Shown one piece after another: positions 1-10,200 of a stretch of DNA of 64,000 bases. The notes beneath the pieces were generated by a model. The model had not been told where the DNA came from and made no database searches. It saw nothing but the letters and a program-made list of their open reading frames with translations. The translations under genes and the position numbers were made by a program. Positions within the stretch are counted from its first letter, which is position 1. Every line of letters starts with the position of its first letter. Source of the DNA: Siphonodentalium dalli (taxonomy: Eukaryota > Mollusca > Scaphopoda > Gadilida > Siphonodentaliidae); NCBI GenBank assembly GCA_032622095.1, contig CP136067.1:90446707-90510706 (forward strand). Direction: 5' to 3'.

Positions 1-139
1 TCACATGAGTTTCTATTTTATACGGAATTTATCAACCGAGTTCACTAAATTCGATTTGAGCCGAGGTTTACCGAGGATCAAATAGAATTTAGTGGACGAG
101 GTTGATAAATTACGTATAAAATAGGACGAGTGTGAGATA
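1..139. repeat. Imperfect hairpin repeat
   Basis: The two halves are reverse complements with scattered mismatches. The arm carrying TATTTTATACGGAATTTATC pairs with GATAAATTACGTATAAAATA, and the match extends to the window edge, so the left end may be cut. A related hairpin lies at 40809-40929 and shares the 'accgag(t)...cactaaattcga' core, so this is a dispersed family. No ORF is present. The class is unknown. Confidence 0.7.
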
Positions 140-817
140 CTTTTTATCACATGATCAAATAAACGCGAAGCAATGCGAAATATCCATCGAAAACAACGAT
201 AAAAACCTCAGCGATCGCAAGTCATTTGAAGAACGATGTGACGTCATCGCACGCGCTGATATTAAACGTGTCTCTTATCGATAATTATGAAACTGCTTTT
301 ATGGGCAAATTATGTGATAATAACATTTAATGTTTTTTTAAATTACGCCAAAACTTGTATATAGGACAAAACTATATCATCTGGAGTATCACTGGCGCTC
401 TTATAGAATATATTTTAACTTTATTTGATGTCTAGTGTATCAGGGTCAACCTATATAGTTGATCTGTTGGTCTCGCAAAACTTAATATAGTGTCTGTGAA
501 TCGGTAGATTTGTATTGCTGAATATTGGAGGCGATAAACATCAAACACGACATAAACGCTTTCTATCCGAGCAAAACTCCGCACACGAATGAACTATAAT
601 AATTCTTCCTATTGCGATACCGATTTCAGAAAAGTGTCTTGTAAAAATACATTTAAAAACTGTTGTGGAATTTGATCTATATAGGCTATATAAATATGAA
701 GACGATTGTACAAACATATTGTACCCGCATTCAGGGCCTGTAATTCATATAAATGTTTTGGGTTGCTGCGGCCGTATAGTCATACATACATGTATTTAAA
801 GTATGAATCAATAATCC
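140..817. other. No recognisable gene or repeat
   Basis: This is AT-rich sequence with no convincing ORF, splice-bounded exon or repeat that I can match elsewhere in the window. Confidence 0.5.
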
Positions 818-1025
818 TTGTCACTGAGTCACGGCCATATTGGATCCATCCAGCCCCGTTCAGATTTAGTGCTACATGTCAAAGTTCTGGAGTAGCATTC
901 CATATTATGGAGCTTTTTAATACTCATGAATTCCATATATGAAATGTTACTCCAGAACTTTGACCTGTAGCACTAAAAATTGAACGGGGCTGAATGAATC
1001 CAATATGGCCGCGACACAGTTACAA
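818..1025. mobile_element. MITE-like foldback element
   Basis: The arms of about 95 bp are near-perfect inverted copies. The left arm carries GGCCATATTGGATCCATCC and AAAGTTCTGGAGTAGCATTC; the right arm carries their reverse complements with a few mismatches. The loop is an AT-rich spacer near 905-935. The ORF across it is a by-product of the palindrome. I found no clear target-site duplication, so the superfamily cannot be assigned. Confidence 0.75.
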
Positions 1026-1109
1026 TGCGCATTTCATGCCAGCGATGTTTCTCGGCTGTCAAATAATATTTTACTCAACGCACTAGACTAGACGTGTTGG
1101 CACACCTCT

Positions 1110-1435
1110 ATAAAATATGAGTGAGATACTGACATTTCCAGACGCACAAAGATTAATAACTCAAGAAGGGAAAACCTGAACAAAACAATTGGTCACTCCA
1201 TTGGATGTTCTCATAGTGGTAAACATCCGTTCCAAATGTCATTAAGATAAGGACGGACAAAAACTAAAATTTCTAGAAAAACAAGGATGCATAACTCCAT
1301 AAATCAAGAATAACACGATAGAACATTATATTGAATCAATTTGACAGTTCAGACAAAATTACATTGAGATACGACGGCCTGTGGTGGATATATCTGCTTA
1401 AACGGGCGGTTAGACGGACGGACGGACGCATGTAT
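1110..1435. repeat. Diverged copy of a ~170-bp repeat
   Basis: The phrases 'gagatactgac', 'aagggaaaacctgaacaa', 'catagtggtaaacatcc' and a GGACGGACGGACG run recur as 'gagatatctgc', 'aagggaaaacatgaacaa' and 'cataatagtgaacatcc' in the tandem array at 18190-18690. This is one or two decayed units of the same dispersed repeat. It has no coding content. Confidence 0.55.
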
Positions 1436-1548
1436 TCCAGTACAATTATCAACCATTCACCTATAATTGCTACCACGCCCCTTGGATGGACCCCACTTCA
1501 AGAATTTCACCCACTCTCATCGATGTATTAAAACAATAATATAGTGTT

Positions 1549-1816
1549 TCATCTATGAGGCCCCCACCCCCCTTTTCGTACGCCGTATTCCATGCCCTGT
1601 TATGAGGTACGCTGTATTCCGGCCCCTCTGTTAGGAGGTATTCGGTATTCCAAATATACCGGTATTCGCGTACGCCGACCCTCCAAAAAAAGAAGTTTTA
1701 ATATATTTTTATGTATTCCATATGGCTGTTAACTGGTATTCCGTATTCCACCCTCTGTGTTAAGTGGTATTCCGTATTCCATGGGAGTGGGGGTGGGGGC
1801 CTCCTCTATGTGAAGT
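1549..1816. mobile_element. Small TIR/foldback element with internal 'ggtattccgtattcca' repeats
   Basis: The ends mirror each other: CTATGAGGCCCCCACCCCC on the left and GGGGGTGGGGGCCTCCTCTATG on the right, reading inward. The interior holds direct repeats of 'ggtattccgtattcca' near 1640, 1735 and 1770 and partly inverted 'gtacgccgtattcc' units. There is no transposase. It is a MITE-like element of unknown superfamily. Confidence 0.6.
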
Positions 1817-4050
1817 TATCCCCAGTGGCTGACAACATGGAAAACACAAACAAATTGTCAACAAAGTAACGAAACACGTCATAATAAGATTAAAACTATT
1901 TTGTTATCATTATTACACACTGCGAACTATCAATAGTTTATTCTGCAATAAGGTTCTATCTCCAGGTAGGAAGGAAAGGGTGATTTCGTGCAGCGAATTC
2001 GTTAGTTCCAGAACGTTCTATCTCCATTTCAATAGAAATCGCGTTAATCGGCGACATTTTGTCAATAATGGAAATGTTTTTGTTGATAGACTCATTTAAT
2101 GAAGATATGGATAACCTACCGAAAGACATGTTAACAATATTGAACAATAATACGCGACAAATTTGAGTATTACCTCCATGTACCTTTCATATTTTTTATA
2201 AATAAAACTCCCAGCGCCCAGGCGAAACAAGAATATCTACATTAGTATACACGCCGAGTGCGAAATAAATGCGCTGGCACATACATTTTGTTCTTTAAAT
2301 TGTCCATGGTTACCAAGTCTAACAATGTTGAAACAGTCCAACCCTGAGCCATGTTAAGTAAAGGCGGTCAGAAGCGTATGTGTACACTAGGCGGAGATGT
2401 AGCCGGAAATGGTCGACTTCAATCGATTACTGTTCCGGAAGCAAGTCAGAAACAGATGGGCGACATAAGGCTGTTCCGCCCAACTCGTTACATTGGGAGG
2501 GGCTCGGTGTGAGCATTGAGACAAAACCATGGACCTGTGGCATAGTGCACTAAATAGTGGCTTTTCATCTAATCACAAAGGACATATATTTACGGCTGAT
2601 AGTGTACTTATATTGATCAGTACTCACTATAAATGTCAAGGTTATTCAGTGCAGTCGTGTCACGCTAATTATCGAACTCAATTCGAAAACATACCCGCAA
2701 TTCCATTCTATATTTAGAGTCTTACACTAATTCAAACTTTGAACTCAAGTTCAAACTCGAGTAATTTGAACTCGAATTACGCAGGACGTTGGTATGTTGA
2801 AATCGTATCATATGACGTCATTTGTGAAATCCAATCGTTCCATACATAAGGTACAATGAACTCAATAAGAAACAAAATTACATGCAATTGGATTTATGTA
2901 TAATTAGCAGGGTTATCAGGCGTTGCCCAGGTTAATGTGATGTGAACACCTCAGCTGTGGATATTTGGTGGGAATAGAGAATATAATCTTGCTCAAAGTG
3001 CTACAAGTATTCTCATAAATTGCATACCCAAAAGGGCGTAAAAAAACGTCATTCGTAAATACATGGATAGTAAGCATTGGCTCACCGTGTAGAGTGATTG
3101 TCATTTTGTTTCTCGCGATTAATCGTCCCACCAATATGTGTAAGCATTTGCATACAACTGCTCGTGCTTCAGACGTTATCATTTTGTTCATTTGCACAGT
3201 TGACGTGGTTGGAAATAACGTTTGTTTTGTTTTTGTTTTGTTTTAAATAGCTTTATTTGGGATGAAAACATGAACATCATAGACACATTAGTTCTTAACA
3301 ATAAAAGACGACAATTGGATTTTACATAGAGATGTTTATATATCAATCTAGTCGGTTAGACAAATATTTTGAGGACACTTGGTTATCATATCTCTATGAA
3401 GATATAGATGTTTTAAAGAAATGTCGAGGTGCCCCTCTGTTCATGGTGCTATGCTGGCTAATTATTCCAAGTCTAAATACATGTTGCTACAAACCAGCTA
3501 CATGTGCCACACGGAGCGAGATTTTAAGTTGTTTATGTTAGGCTATGAGTCTGTTCTAAAAAATGAAAGATATCCTATGTTTCTGACAGATGCCAGTGTT
3601 GGTGGATACTGACATGTGCTTCTGATTGTTTTCTTTTATCTCAAAAGAAACTGTATTTGACTGCACACTGTAACCACTATTTTGAGCAGGCCTGCTATAC
3701 ATTTCAATCTCTCTTGACAAATTGTATCTGTTTTGTGGAACATGTTTTGATTAAGACAGACTCAATTGTGTTATTATGCATGAGCCATTCTAACATGCCA
3801 TCCTCTAACGGTTCAGGTGCAAGAATACATGTATCACGTAAATAGAATCATAACTATACTCTTAATTCTTTGTTCTATGTATCTGTTTTTGGTAGCTCAA
3901 TATATGAACGCCTTGATTCCCATCCCCATATAAATATAACAGTTAAGTAATTTGAGAAGATTCTGTTCCGGTAACTTAATTCGGTCACCATTTGTCGAGG
4001 TTGTGAAATTTGAACGCGAAAAACTCCTTATGTATAAGTTTGGTGGTAGT
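1817..4050. other. No recognisable gene
   Basis: There are short ORFs (for example 3332-3541 and the overlapping 3421-3612), but none resembles a known family or shows exon borders. A T/G-rich run lies near 3219-3243. A phrase at 4030-4047 (TATGTATAAGTTTGGTGG) is an isolated piece of the satellite monomer described at 5408-5842, so the element that follows may begin a little before 4051. Confidence 0.5.
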
Positions 4051-4387
4051 CTTGACATTTATCGTTCAAACAACTGAATTTTAATTCTTTGTGACTCTAA
4101 AATGTTGGATATATTAGACGGAGTGTACTCCTTCCGATATAACAAGAAAGCTATATGGATCGCGAGAAGAGAAAAGCCAGTAACGAACTAACATCGCCTC
4201 CACAACCACCACAGGCACCAGGTGAGCGAATAGACATGGCGGCCAAATGCAATGATCAAGATGAACCAATCTCAGAAATTATCTCGCAGTCCTTCAGTGT
4301 TTTAAATGAAGATGATTCTATTTTTCAACCAAATATGGCGTCTTTAACCACAGAATGAATATCTGAATTTGGTGGAAATTGGCATTA
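4051..4387 (+). repeat. Duplicated segment A, copy 1
   Basis: This 337-bp segment recurs almost unchanged at 5071-5407, offset by 1020 bp. The only difference I noticed is CAACC versus CACCC near 4203/5223. It carries a short intact ORF. Both copies end at the same 'ggcatta'; after it, copy 1 jumps directly to segment B and copy 2 runs into satellite monomers. Confidence 0.85.
4155..4358 (+). CDS. Unrecognised 67-residue ORF in duplicated segment A (copy 1)
   Basis: I do not recognise this protein. It starts MDREKRKASNELTSPPQPP, so it has a basic then proline-rich N-terminus, followed by an acidic stretch (DQDEPISEIISQSF). It is hydrophilic, with no membrane segment or cysteine motif. The N-terminal look resembles ORF1-type proteins of some retrotransposons, but that is only an impression. 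The second copy at 5175-5378 keeps the frame and differs by one residue (Q to P), which is uninformative because the duplication is recent. It could be the first coding exon of a mobile-element protein. Confidence 0.3.
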   Translation: MDREKRKASNELTSPPQPPQAPGERIDMAAKCNDQDEPISEIISQSFSVLNEDDSIFQPNMASLTTE

Positions 4388-4998
4388 GCATCAGTTTGGC
4401 ATCTTTAACTCACACGATTAGATTTATCGTACCATGGAGAAGAAATTTTAATTTGTTTATCAATTTGGGTGCCCAATCACCCCAACGGTGCACCCTGACT
4501 CGAATGACGCCACTTCACTTTTGACAGCATGAAGCCATACCTACAGACTCATGATATCATGGAGATGATTATGTATAAGGTTGGTGGTAACCGGCGACTA
4601 AACACATTTTCAATTTCAATTTCAAAATTCTATCCGCACCATTATCTTCCTCGTAAAAAGATACACCCGTTATACCCCTTTTGTTCATCTAGATGGTCCC
4701 CCATGATTGTTTGCAGAACACTAACATACAGACAGACATTCCCAATATAGATATAGATGAACGCATCTTGCAATGCGCTGTCAGACCATTGTGGAAAATG
4801 TGCTCGAAAAAAGGCGCTTTCAATCGCTTAAATGGTGTGCCATAAGCAAAAAAAAAACGTGGCGAGGAATAGAGATCGATGTGGTGTTATCAACAAGGTG
4901 ATTGGAATTTCATACAAACACCACTCTATACGCCAATGAATAACAGTGACACACAATGAATCACCGCGACACACAATGGATCACCGGTAGTCCCCGCG
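4388..4998 (+). repeat. Duplicated segment B, copy 1
   Basis: This segment matches 5843-6426 with few differences. Copy 1 has one extra 'tttcaa' near 4619 and an extra ~21-bp unit 'aatgaatcaccgcgacacac' near 4957. It contains one satellite-type phrase (GTTGGTGGTAACCGGCGACT). It has no ORF that I trust. Confidence 0.85.
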
Positions 4999-5070
4999 AA
5001 AATTATATATGTCAGGGTGATTGCGCATGCGCGATGTGCTGGTTGAATTTGAAAAATATGACGGTTATTT

Positions 5071-5407
5071 CTTGACATTTATCGTTCAAACAACTGAATT
5101 TTAATTCTTTGTGACTCTAAAATGTTGGATATATTAGACGGAGTGTACTCCTTCCGATATAACAAGAAAGCTATATGGATCGCGAGAAGAGAAAAGCCAG
5201 TAACGAACTAACATCGCCTCCACCACCACCACAGGCACCAGGTGAGCGAATAGACATGGCGGCCAAATGCAATGATCAAGATGAACCAATCTCAGAAATT
5301 ATCTCGCAGTCCTTCAGTGTTTTAAATGAAGATGATTCTATTTTTCAACCAAATATGGCGTCTTTAACCACAGAATGAATATCTGAATTTGGTGGAAATT
5401 GGCATTA
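5071..5407 (+). repeat. Duplicated segment A, copy 2
   Basis: Second copy of 4051-4387. It is followed by about 435 bp of satellite monomers that copy 1 lacks. Confidence 0.85.
5175..5378 (+). CDS. Unrecognised 67-residue ORF in duplicated segment A (copy 2)
   Basis: Same ORF as at 4155-4358 with one amino-acid change in the proline run (SPPPPP instead of SPPQPP). No family is recognised. The frame is intact in both copies, but with so little divergence this does not demonstrate selection. Confidence 0.3.
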   Translation: MDREKRKASNELTSPPPPPQAPGERIDMAAKCNDQDEPISEIISQSFSVLNEDDSIFQPNMASLTTE

Positions 5408-5842
5408 ACATATTTTTATCAGATATGGTGACCCTCCCTTCCACATCCCTGACTCAATCCGTGCCACTTTTGACCTCTTGAAACACATTAAACCCATCAT
5501 GAAGAAGACTATATATACAATTGGTGGAAATCGGCGACTAAAACAAATCATATCATATTTAGTGCCCCAAATCACTCAGCCAAAAACGGCACCAGTTCGG
5601 TGTATTTTTAACCACACGATTAGATTCCTCACATCACGGAGAAGAGTATGTATCAAGTTGGTGGAAATCGGCGCTAAACATTGTTGTATCAATTTTTGTG
5701 TCTCTCTCCCCTCCATGCACCCTGACTTTAAACCACACAGTTGGACACCTGACATCATGGATATAATTATGTATAAGTTTGGTTTGTAATCGGCGACTAT
5801 TCAAATTCTTATCAAATTTAGTGCCCCATCTCTCACCAAACG
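5408..5842 (+). repeat. Satellite-like monomers (~125-135 bp) inside the element
   Basis: About three diverged monomers each end in a version of TTGGTGGAAATCGGCGACTA (near 5520, 5657 and 5778, the last degraded) after 'acatcatggagaagattatgta'. The same monomer occurs in the opposite orientation at 24990-25345. Mobile elements with internal satellite monomers are known in bivalves (the pearl family) and among Helitron-related elements. Membership here is an inference. Confidence 0.7.
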
Positions 5843-6426
5843 GCATCAGTTTGGCATCTTTAACTCACACGATTAGATTTATCGTACCATAGAGAAGAAA
5901 TTTTAATTTGTTTATCAATTTGGGTGCCCAATCACCCCATCGGTGCACCCTATCTCGAATGACGCCACTTCACTTTTGACAGCATGAAGCCATACCTACA
6001 GACTCATGATATCATGGAGATGATTATGTATAAGGTTGGTGGTAACCGGCGACTAAACACATTTTCAATTTCAAAATTCTATCCGCACCATTATCTTCCT
6101 CGTAAAAAGATACACCCGTTATACCCCTTTTGTTCATCTAGATGGTCCCCCATGATTGTTTGCAGAACACTAACATACAGACAGACATTCCCAATATAGA
6201 TATAGATGAACGCATCTTGCAATGCGCTGTCAGACCATTGTGGAAAATGTGCTCGAAAAAAGGCGCTTTCAATCGCTTAAATGGTGTGCGATAAGCAAAA
6301 AAAAACGTGGCGAGGAATAGAGATCGATGTGGTGTTATCAACAAGGTGATTGAAATTTCATACAAACCCCACTATATACGCCAATGAATAACAGTGACAC
6401 ACACTGGATCACCGGTAGTCCCCGCG
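5843..6426 (+). repeat. Duplicated segment B, copy 2
   Basis: Second copy of 4388-4998, ending at the same 'caccggtagtccccgcg'. Segments A, monomers and B at 5071-6426 form the longer version; 4051-4998 is the internally deleted version. Confidence 0.85.
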
Positions 6427-6597
6427 TGTATTGTACAATTGAATGAATATACTCGTCTACTAAATGTAGACTGGTTGTGTTGCCGTATATGATATATATA
6501 TAGTGTTGATATCTTTAGCCGTATTGTGACTAAATATACACTTGTAGATTGAAGCATATCCGCGGTTTATCGTCGTTATTCTGGTTAAACATGATTA

Positions 6598-6886
6598 AAC
6601 ATGTGCCCAGGTGAAAAATATTATATTATTAAATATTTATTAACCGATGAGCTCCTTATTCTGGTTAAACATGATTGGGCCGATATTAAAATCATATCAA
6701 TATAAATATCATTCTAGGTAATCCTAGATTATTTTTCTGAAGAAAACTGAAACTGTATGCCAAATTAGCAGTCTCCAATTTCAAGTTGCCTATCTCTGAG
6801 GTAAACATGTGCTCAGGTGAAAAATATTATATTAATAAATATTTACTAACCGATGAGCTCGTTATTCTGGTTAAACATGATTGGGC
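6598..6886. repeat. Pair of 83-bp direct repeats
   Basis: 6598-6680 and 6804-6886 match at all but a few positions (both begin AACATGTGC and end CATGATTGGGC). They are separated by about 120 bp of unrelated sequence. A further partial 'ttattctggttaaacatgatt' unit precedes the first copy at 6577. No coding content is seen. Confidence 0.75.
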
Positions 6887-6889
6887 GGC

Positions 6890-7334
6890 CTGTCCGATTT
6901 GATGTCAACTAATTCAGAATTTTCTTAGCCAAATTTGTTGCTTACCAGGCAAAAGACAAACACTTGCAATCCCCATCATTCCTATCGCATACAGTCATCG
7001 CGAAAGTCAACAAAAGAATCCGCAAGTAATATATGTACGGCGATTACTATAACACAGGCTCATAATTGAGCCTGTTCTCCCGAAAACCAGCACAGTATCT
7101 GCTTACAATAGGTATATAATCTGCTTAGAATGGCCTCCTTTTCAGTCGTAATGTGCTGAATATGAGAACATTTTAGTCACATAATCGGCTCACAATTGGA
7201 CGATTCCAAGCAAATTATGTGCGCACAATGACACAAATAAGCCAACTCGCGACTTTTCAGGTGTACGCCCTTTAACGGGTGTTTTCACTGTGGTGTTCAT
7301 AAAACGAAATAACGGGTAAGAATCAACATAATTC
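6890..7334. other. No recognisable gene
   Basis: I see no exon, RNA gene or repeat that can be supported in this stretch. Confidence 0.5.
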
Positions 7335-7632
7335 CCGGTGACTGACCAGGGGTCACCGATAATTACCGCGAACGTTGAGGACCACCGCGAACCACCGTGA
7401 AGCACTGATAATCACCTCGAACCACTGAGAATCACCGCGAAACACTGAGAATCACCGCGAACCACCGTGAACCACTGAGAATCACCGCGAACCACTGAGA
7501 ATCATCGCGAACACCTGAAAATCACCGCGAACCACTGAGAAATCACCGCGAACAACTGATAATCACCGAGAACCACTGAGAATCATCGCGAACAGCTGAA
7601 AATCACCGCGAACCACTGAGAAATCACCGCAA
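7335..7632. repeat. ~20-bp minisatellite (ACCACTGAGAATCACCGCGA)
   Basis: About 14 imperfect head-to-tail units built on ACCACTGAGAATCACCGCGA. The array starts with more degraded units (ACCGATAATTACCGCGAACG) and ends at AAATCACCGCAAAG. Variation is mostly substitution plus one-base insertions. Any ORF across it is incidental. Confidence 0.85.
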
Positions 7633-7639
7633 AGAAGAA

Positions 7640-8200
7640 TAGTTTACGCCATTTCGATTTATTGTGTAACGGTATTAACTAAATCCTGATAAATTACTTG
7701 TCATAACTTGTTCAAACATTTAATGACCACGAACACGTTATGCAATTGTAGAGATATATGTGATGTGATACCCATTGCATATATACAGAGGGTTCGTGGC
7801 GATTATCGCTGATCAATGGTGTTCGTGACAAACATGATTAATTTTCGTATATATTGAGGTTTGGAGACAACTGCCACCACCACCATTATTACAGCATAGT
7901 GCTTGCTAAACCGCGCCAATCAAGATTTAGGTCACCGTGAATCACTCTCCCAAAACAATTCGCCACGGTATTGAGTATTTTGCTTACCACACACTCTTTA
8001 CCTACTGTACATGAGTGTGCCGTTACAATTGTGCAATTGCTTCTACATGTATTCTTCAACTTGTATATATATATATATAGTACATTGGCTACATATTATA
8101 ATATATTTTCAGATATAACTGCTTCTGCTATAGGCACACTGCATTGGATGATTCGTGTTTTAATTTTGCTTATGTTTACGAACATATCATTATATAAAGG
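7640..8200. other. No recognisable gene
   Basis: AT-rich sequence with a short TA run at 8061-8077. An ORF on the plus strand (7971-8390) is open only because it runs into the repeat that follows and has no family resemblance. Confidence 0.5.
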
Positions 8201-8204
8201 GGTG

Positions 8205-8335
8205 CTGGGCGTTTCGGCACCTGGACGTTTCGGCACCTGGTTTTCGGTCGTTTCGGCACCTGGGCTTTCGGCACTTGGTTGTTTCGGCCCAAGCACTTGG
8301 ACGTTTCGGCACTTCATCGATGACGTTTCGGCTCA
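8205..8335. repeat. ~14-bp minisatellite (GTTTCGGCACCTGG)
   Basis: Roughly eight imperfect units of GTTTCGGCACCTGG or its shortened form TTTCGGCAC follow each other. No other copy is seen in the window. Confidence 0.8.
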
Positions 8336-9829
8336 TGGTTTAAATTTTTTTTATTTGTACATGATTAGTATGAAGTCGAACAGAGTTTAGATGTTGTCCA
8401 GTCTTATGATTGTTAAATTGTACCCTACCTAAACTGACAGATGATCCGGCTACATGCTACAAAGATATTCTTCATGCTATATGTATTATTCCTCACATGT
8501 ATTGTAGTTCCAAATAGGTCCGGAATTCGCATGGTCTTTGTGTGTTATTTATGAATATCCATGTGAATTAAGCATCAAGAAGACTCAGATGGTAGTGTTT
8601 GTAGCGCATATTGTATGAATAATAATTGTTGTCTCAATGTTTTCTTGTTGCGGGTTATGGCAAGTGAGACTAATTTCATTACATTTGACATCTTATATAA
8701 ATATGGCTCAAGATACTATGATCTTCGTTCTCTGATTTTTGACACCGAGAATATGAAAATTCGCAATGTCGATGGTGTATAATAAACAAATGGTCTTTGT
8801 AGCTTATGTAATATGAGACCGCACACATTAAGTGGCTAACATTTTGATTGGTGACGATATTGAGACCGACTTATTAGAACCATATAAGTTGATACATTTG
8901 TTATTGTAATAATGATTTATAAGACTATAATCCGACTACGTGCTAATTTGTTACGCCAGCAGTCACTGTCCAATTCGTTTTGTAATCAGGTAGTGTTATC
9001 TTTACTAAAATATAATGAAGAAAGCCTCCCTGGAAATAAGCCACCGTCTCTGGGTTTTATTAAAATTGGTATACGTTTTCGAATTCGATCAATAGACTCA
9101 TGTCTTGAAGAATTTACATATAAATCTGGCAATTTTAAAGAACGTAGATACATTCATATAATACTAAACAAATTGGTATACTAATACGGAGACCGTCTGT
9201 ACCACGAGGAAGCTTAGATAAGTAATACGTTATAATTAATGTGAACAGTTCGAACAGAAGTAAGGTAAACGCTCTTTATTGCCTCAATTATCAGGATTGT
9301 TTTACTGAAACAAGGGACGCTCTTTATTGTTTATGCGCATAGTGAAGATGTACAATGCTATTTCGCCTAGTAAGCACTTCGGGACCGTGGCTTATCGTAT
9401 CGAAGTGTGTATGATTAGTGATGGTTGTGTTCACCAATATCGATAATATGACCATACGCTAGCGTAATTAACGAACCACAGCTAAAACACATACATAAGC
9501 TAGGATATATCTGTGTCTTTTTAATCCTATAAAATAACTTCATAGATGCGTATTCCCATCAAATAAGATTAACTTAGGCCTTATATCGTGGTGTGATTAT
9601 GATATATTGCACTCCAGACATGCACATGGATTCATCGACATAGTTGGTTCTATACCAATTTCGTGTATTTAGAGCTCTTTCCATCATTGTATCACATTAT
9701 TATAATCAATAAATTTGAAAAATGATCAAGGAAATATGGGTTGATACAAAAATCGGACTTGGTACTGAAAGATAAGTTAGGTCAGTCATATCATACATCA
9801 AGGCATGTGAGAAATCATAGATCGATTTT
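8336..9829. other. No reliable gene; possible trace of a reverse-transcriptase C-terminus
   Basis: On the plus strand near 8564-8606 one frame reads LSIKKTQMVVF, which resembles the conserved segment after the catalytic core of LINE reverse transcriptases. No flanking motif supports it. Motifs of the form 'gctctttatt' recur at 9268 and 9310 and, inverted, at 26527 and 26569. The 90-residue ORF at 8912-9184 is not recognised. Confidence 0.3.
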
Positions 9830-10200
9830 TTGAGGGATCAGAAGGGTTTCTGACTTCATGAATGGCATATTATATTGCTCCAATGGTCAGTTAACATGAA
9901 CAATACAACATAAAGTCACAATTCTCAACCAGTACCAAGCAGCATAAACTGATCTTAAAGAAATTAGACAAAACAAATCAATTTTGCAGCCATTTTGAGA
10001 CAAAGTGACAATTTTGGTCCTAATGAGTTGGAATATGCATAAGAAATGGAATGCTTCACTAAAATTGCACAGTTCTACCAATTTCTTGATGAAATATGAT
10101 TAGAAATCCCAATGGTGATTTTTGGTAAAATTTTAGTGACCTTTCTGAAAAACGGCTGGCATGTTGGGCGCCATCTTGAATTTAACGGGTTCCACTTAAC
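9830..10200. repeat. Dispersed repeat shared with 57720-58300
   Basis: Phrases such as 'cttgatgaaatatgattag', 'gtgacaattttg', 'gcatatta..attgctccaat' and 'attctcaaccagt' recur at 57765-58040 in the same order but with blocks circularly permuted. This suggests tandem units of about 250-300 bp in the ancestral repeat. The 'gccattttgag...catcttga' motif seen in both is also part of the array at 22505-23075. Confidence 0.65.

Noticed and set aside
7335-7632. CRISPR-like repeat array
   Set aside because: Units are contiguous with no unique spacers, and the sequence is eukaryotic.
7971-8390. 139-residue plus-strand ORF
   Set aside because: It consists of AT-rich sequence and a TTTCGGCACCTGG minisatellite, with no domain resemblance.
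8564-8606. LSIKKTQMVVF as a reverse-transcriptase remnant
   Set aside because: Only one short motif is present and the flanks do not continue the similarity, so I left it as a remark.
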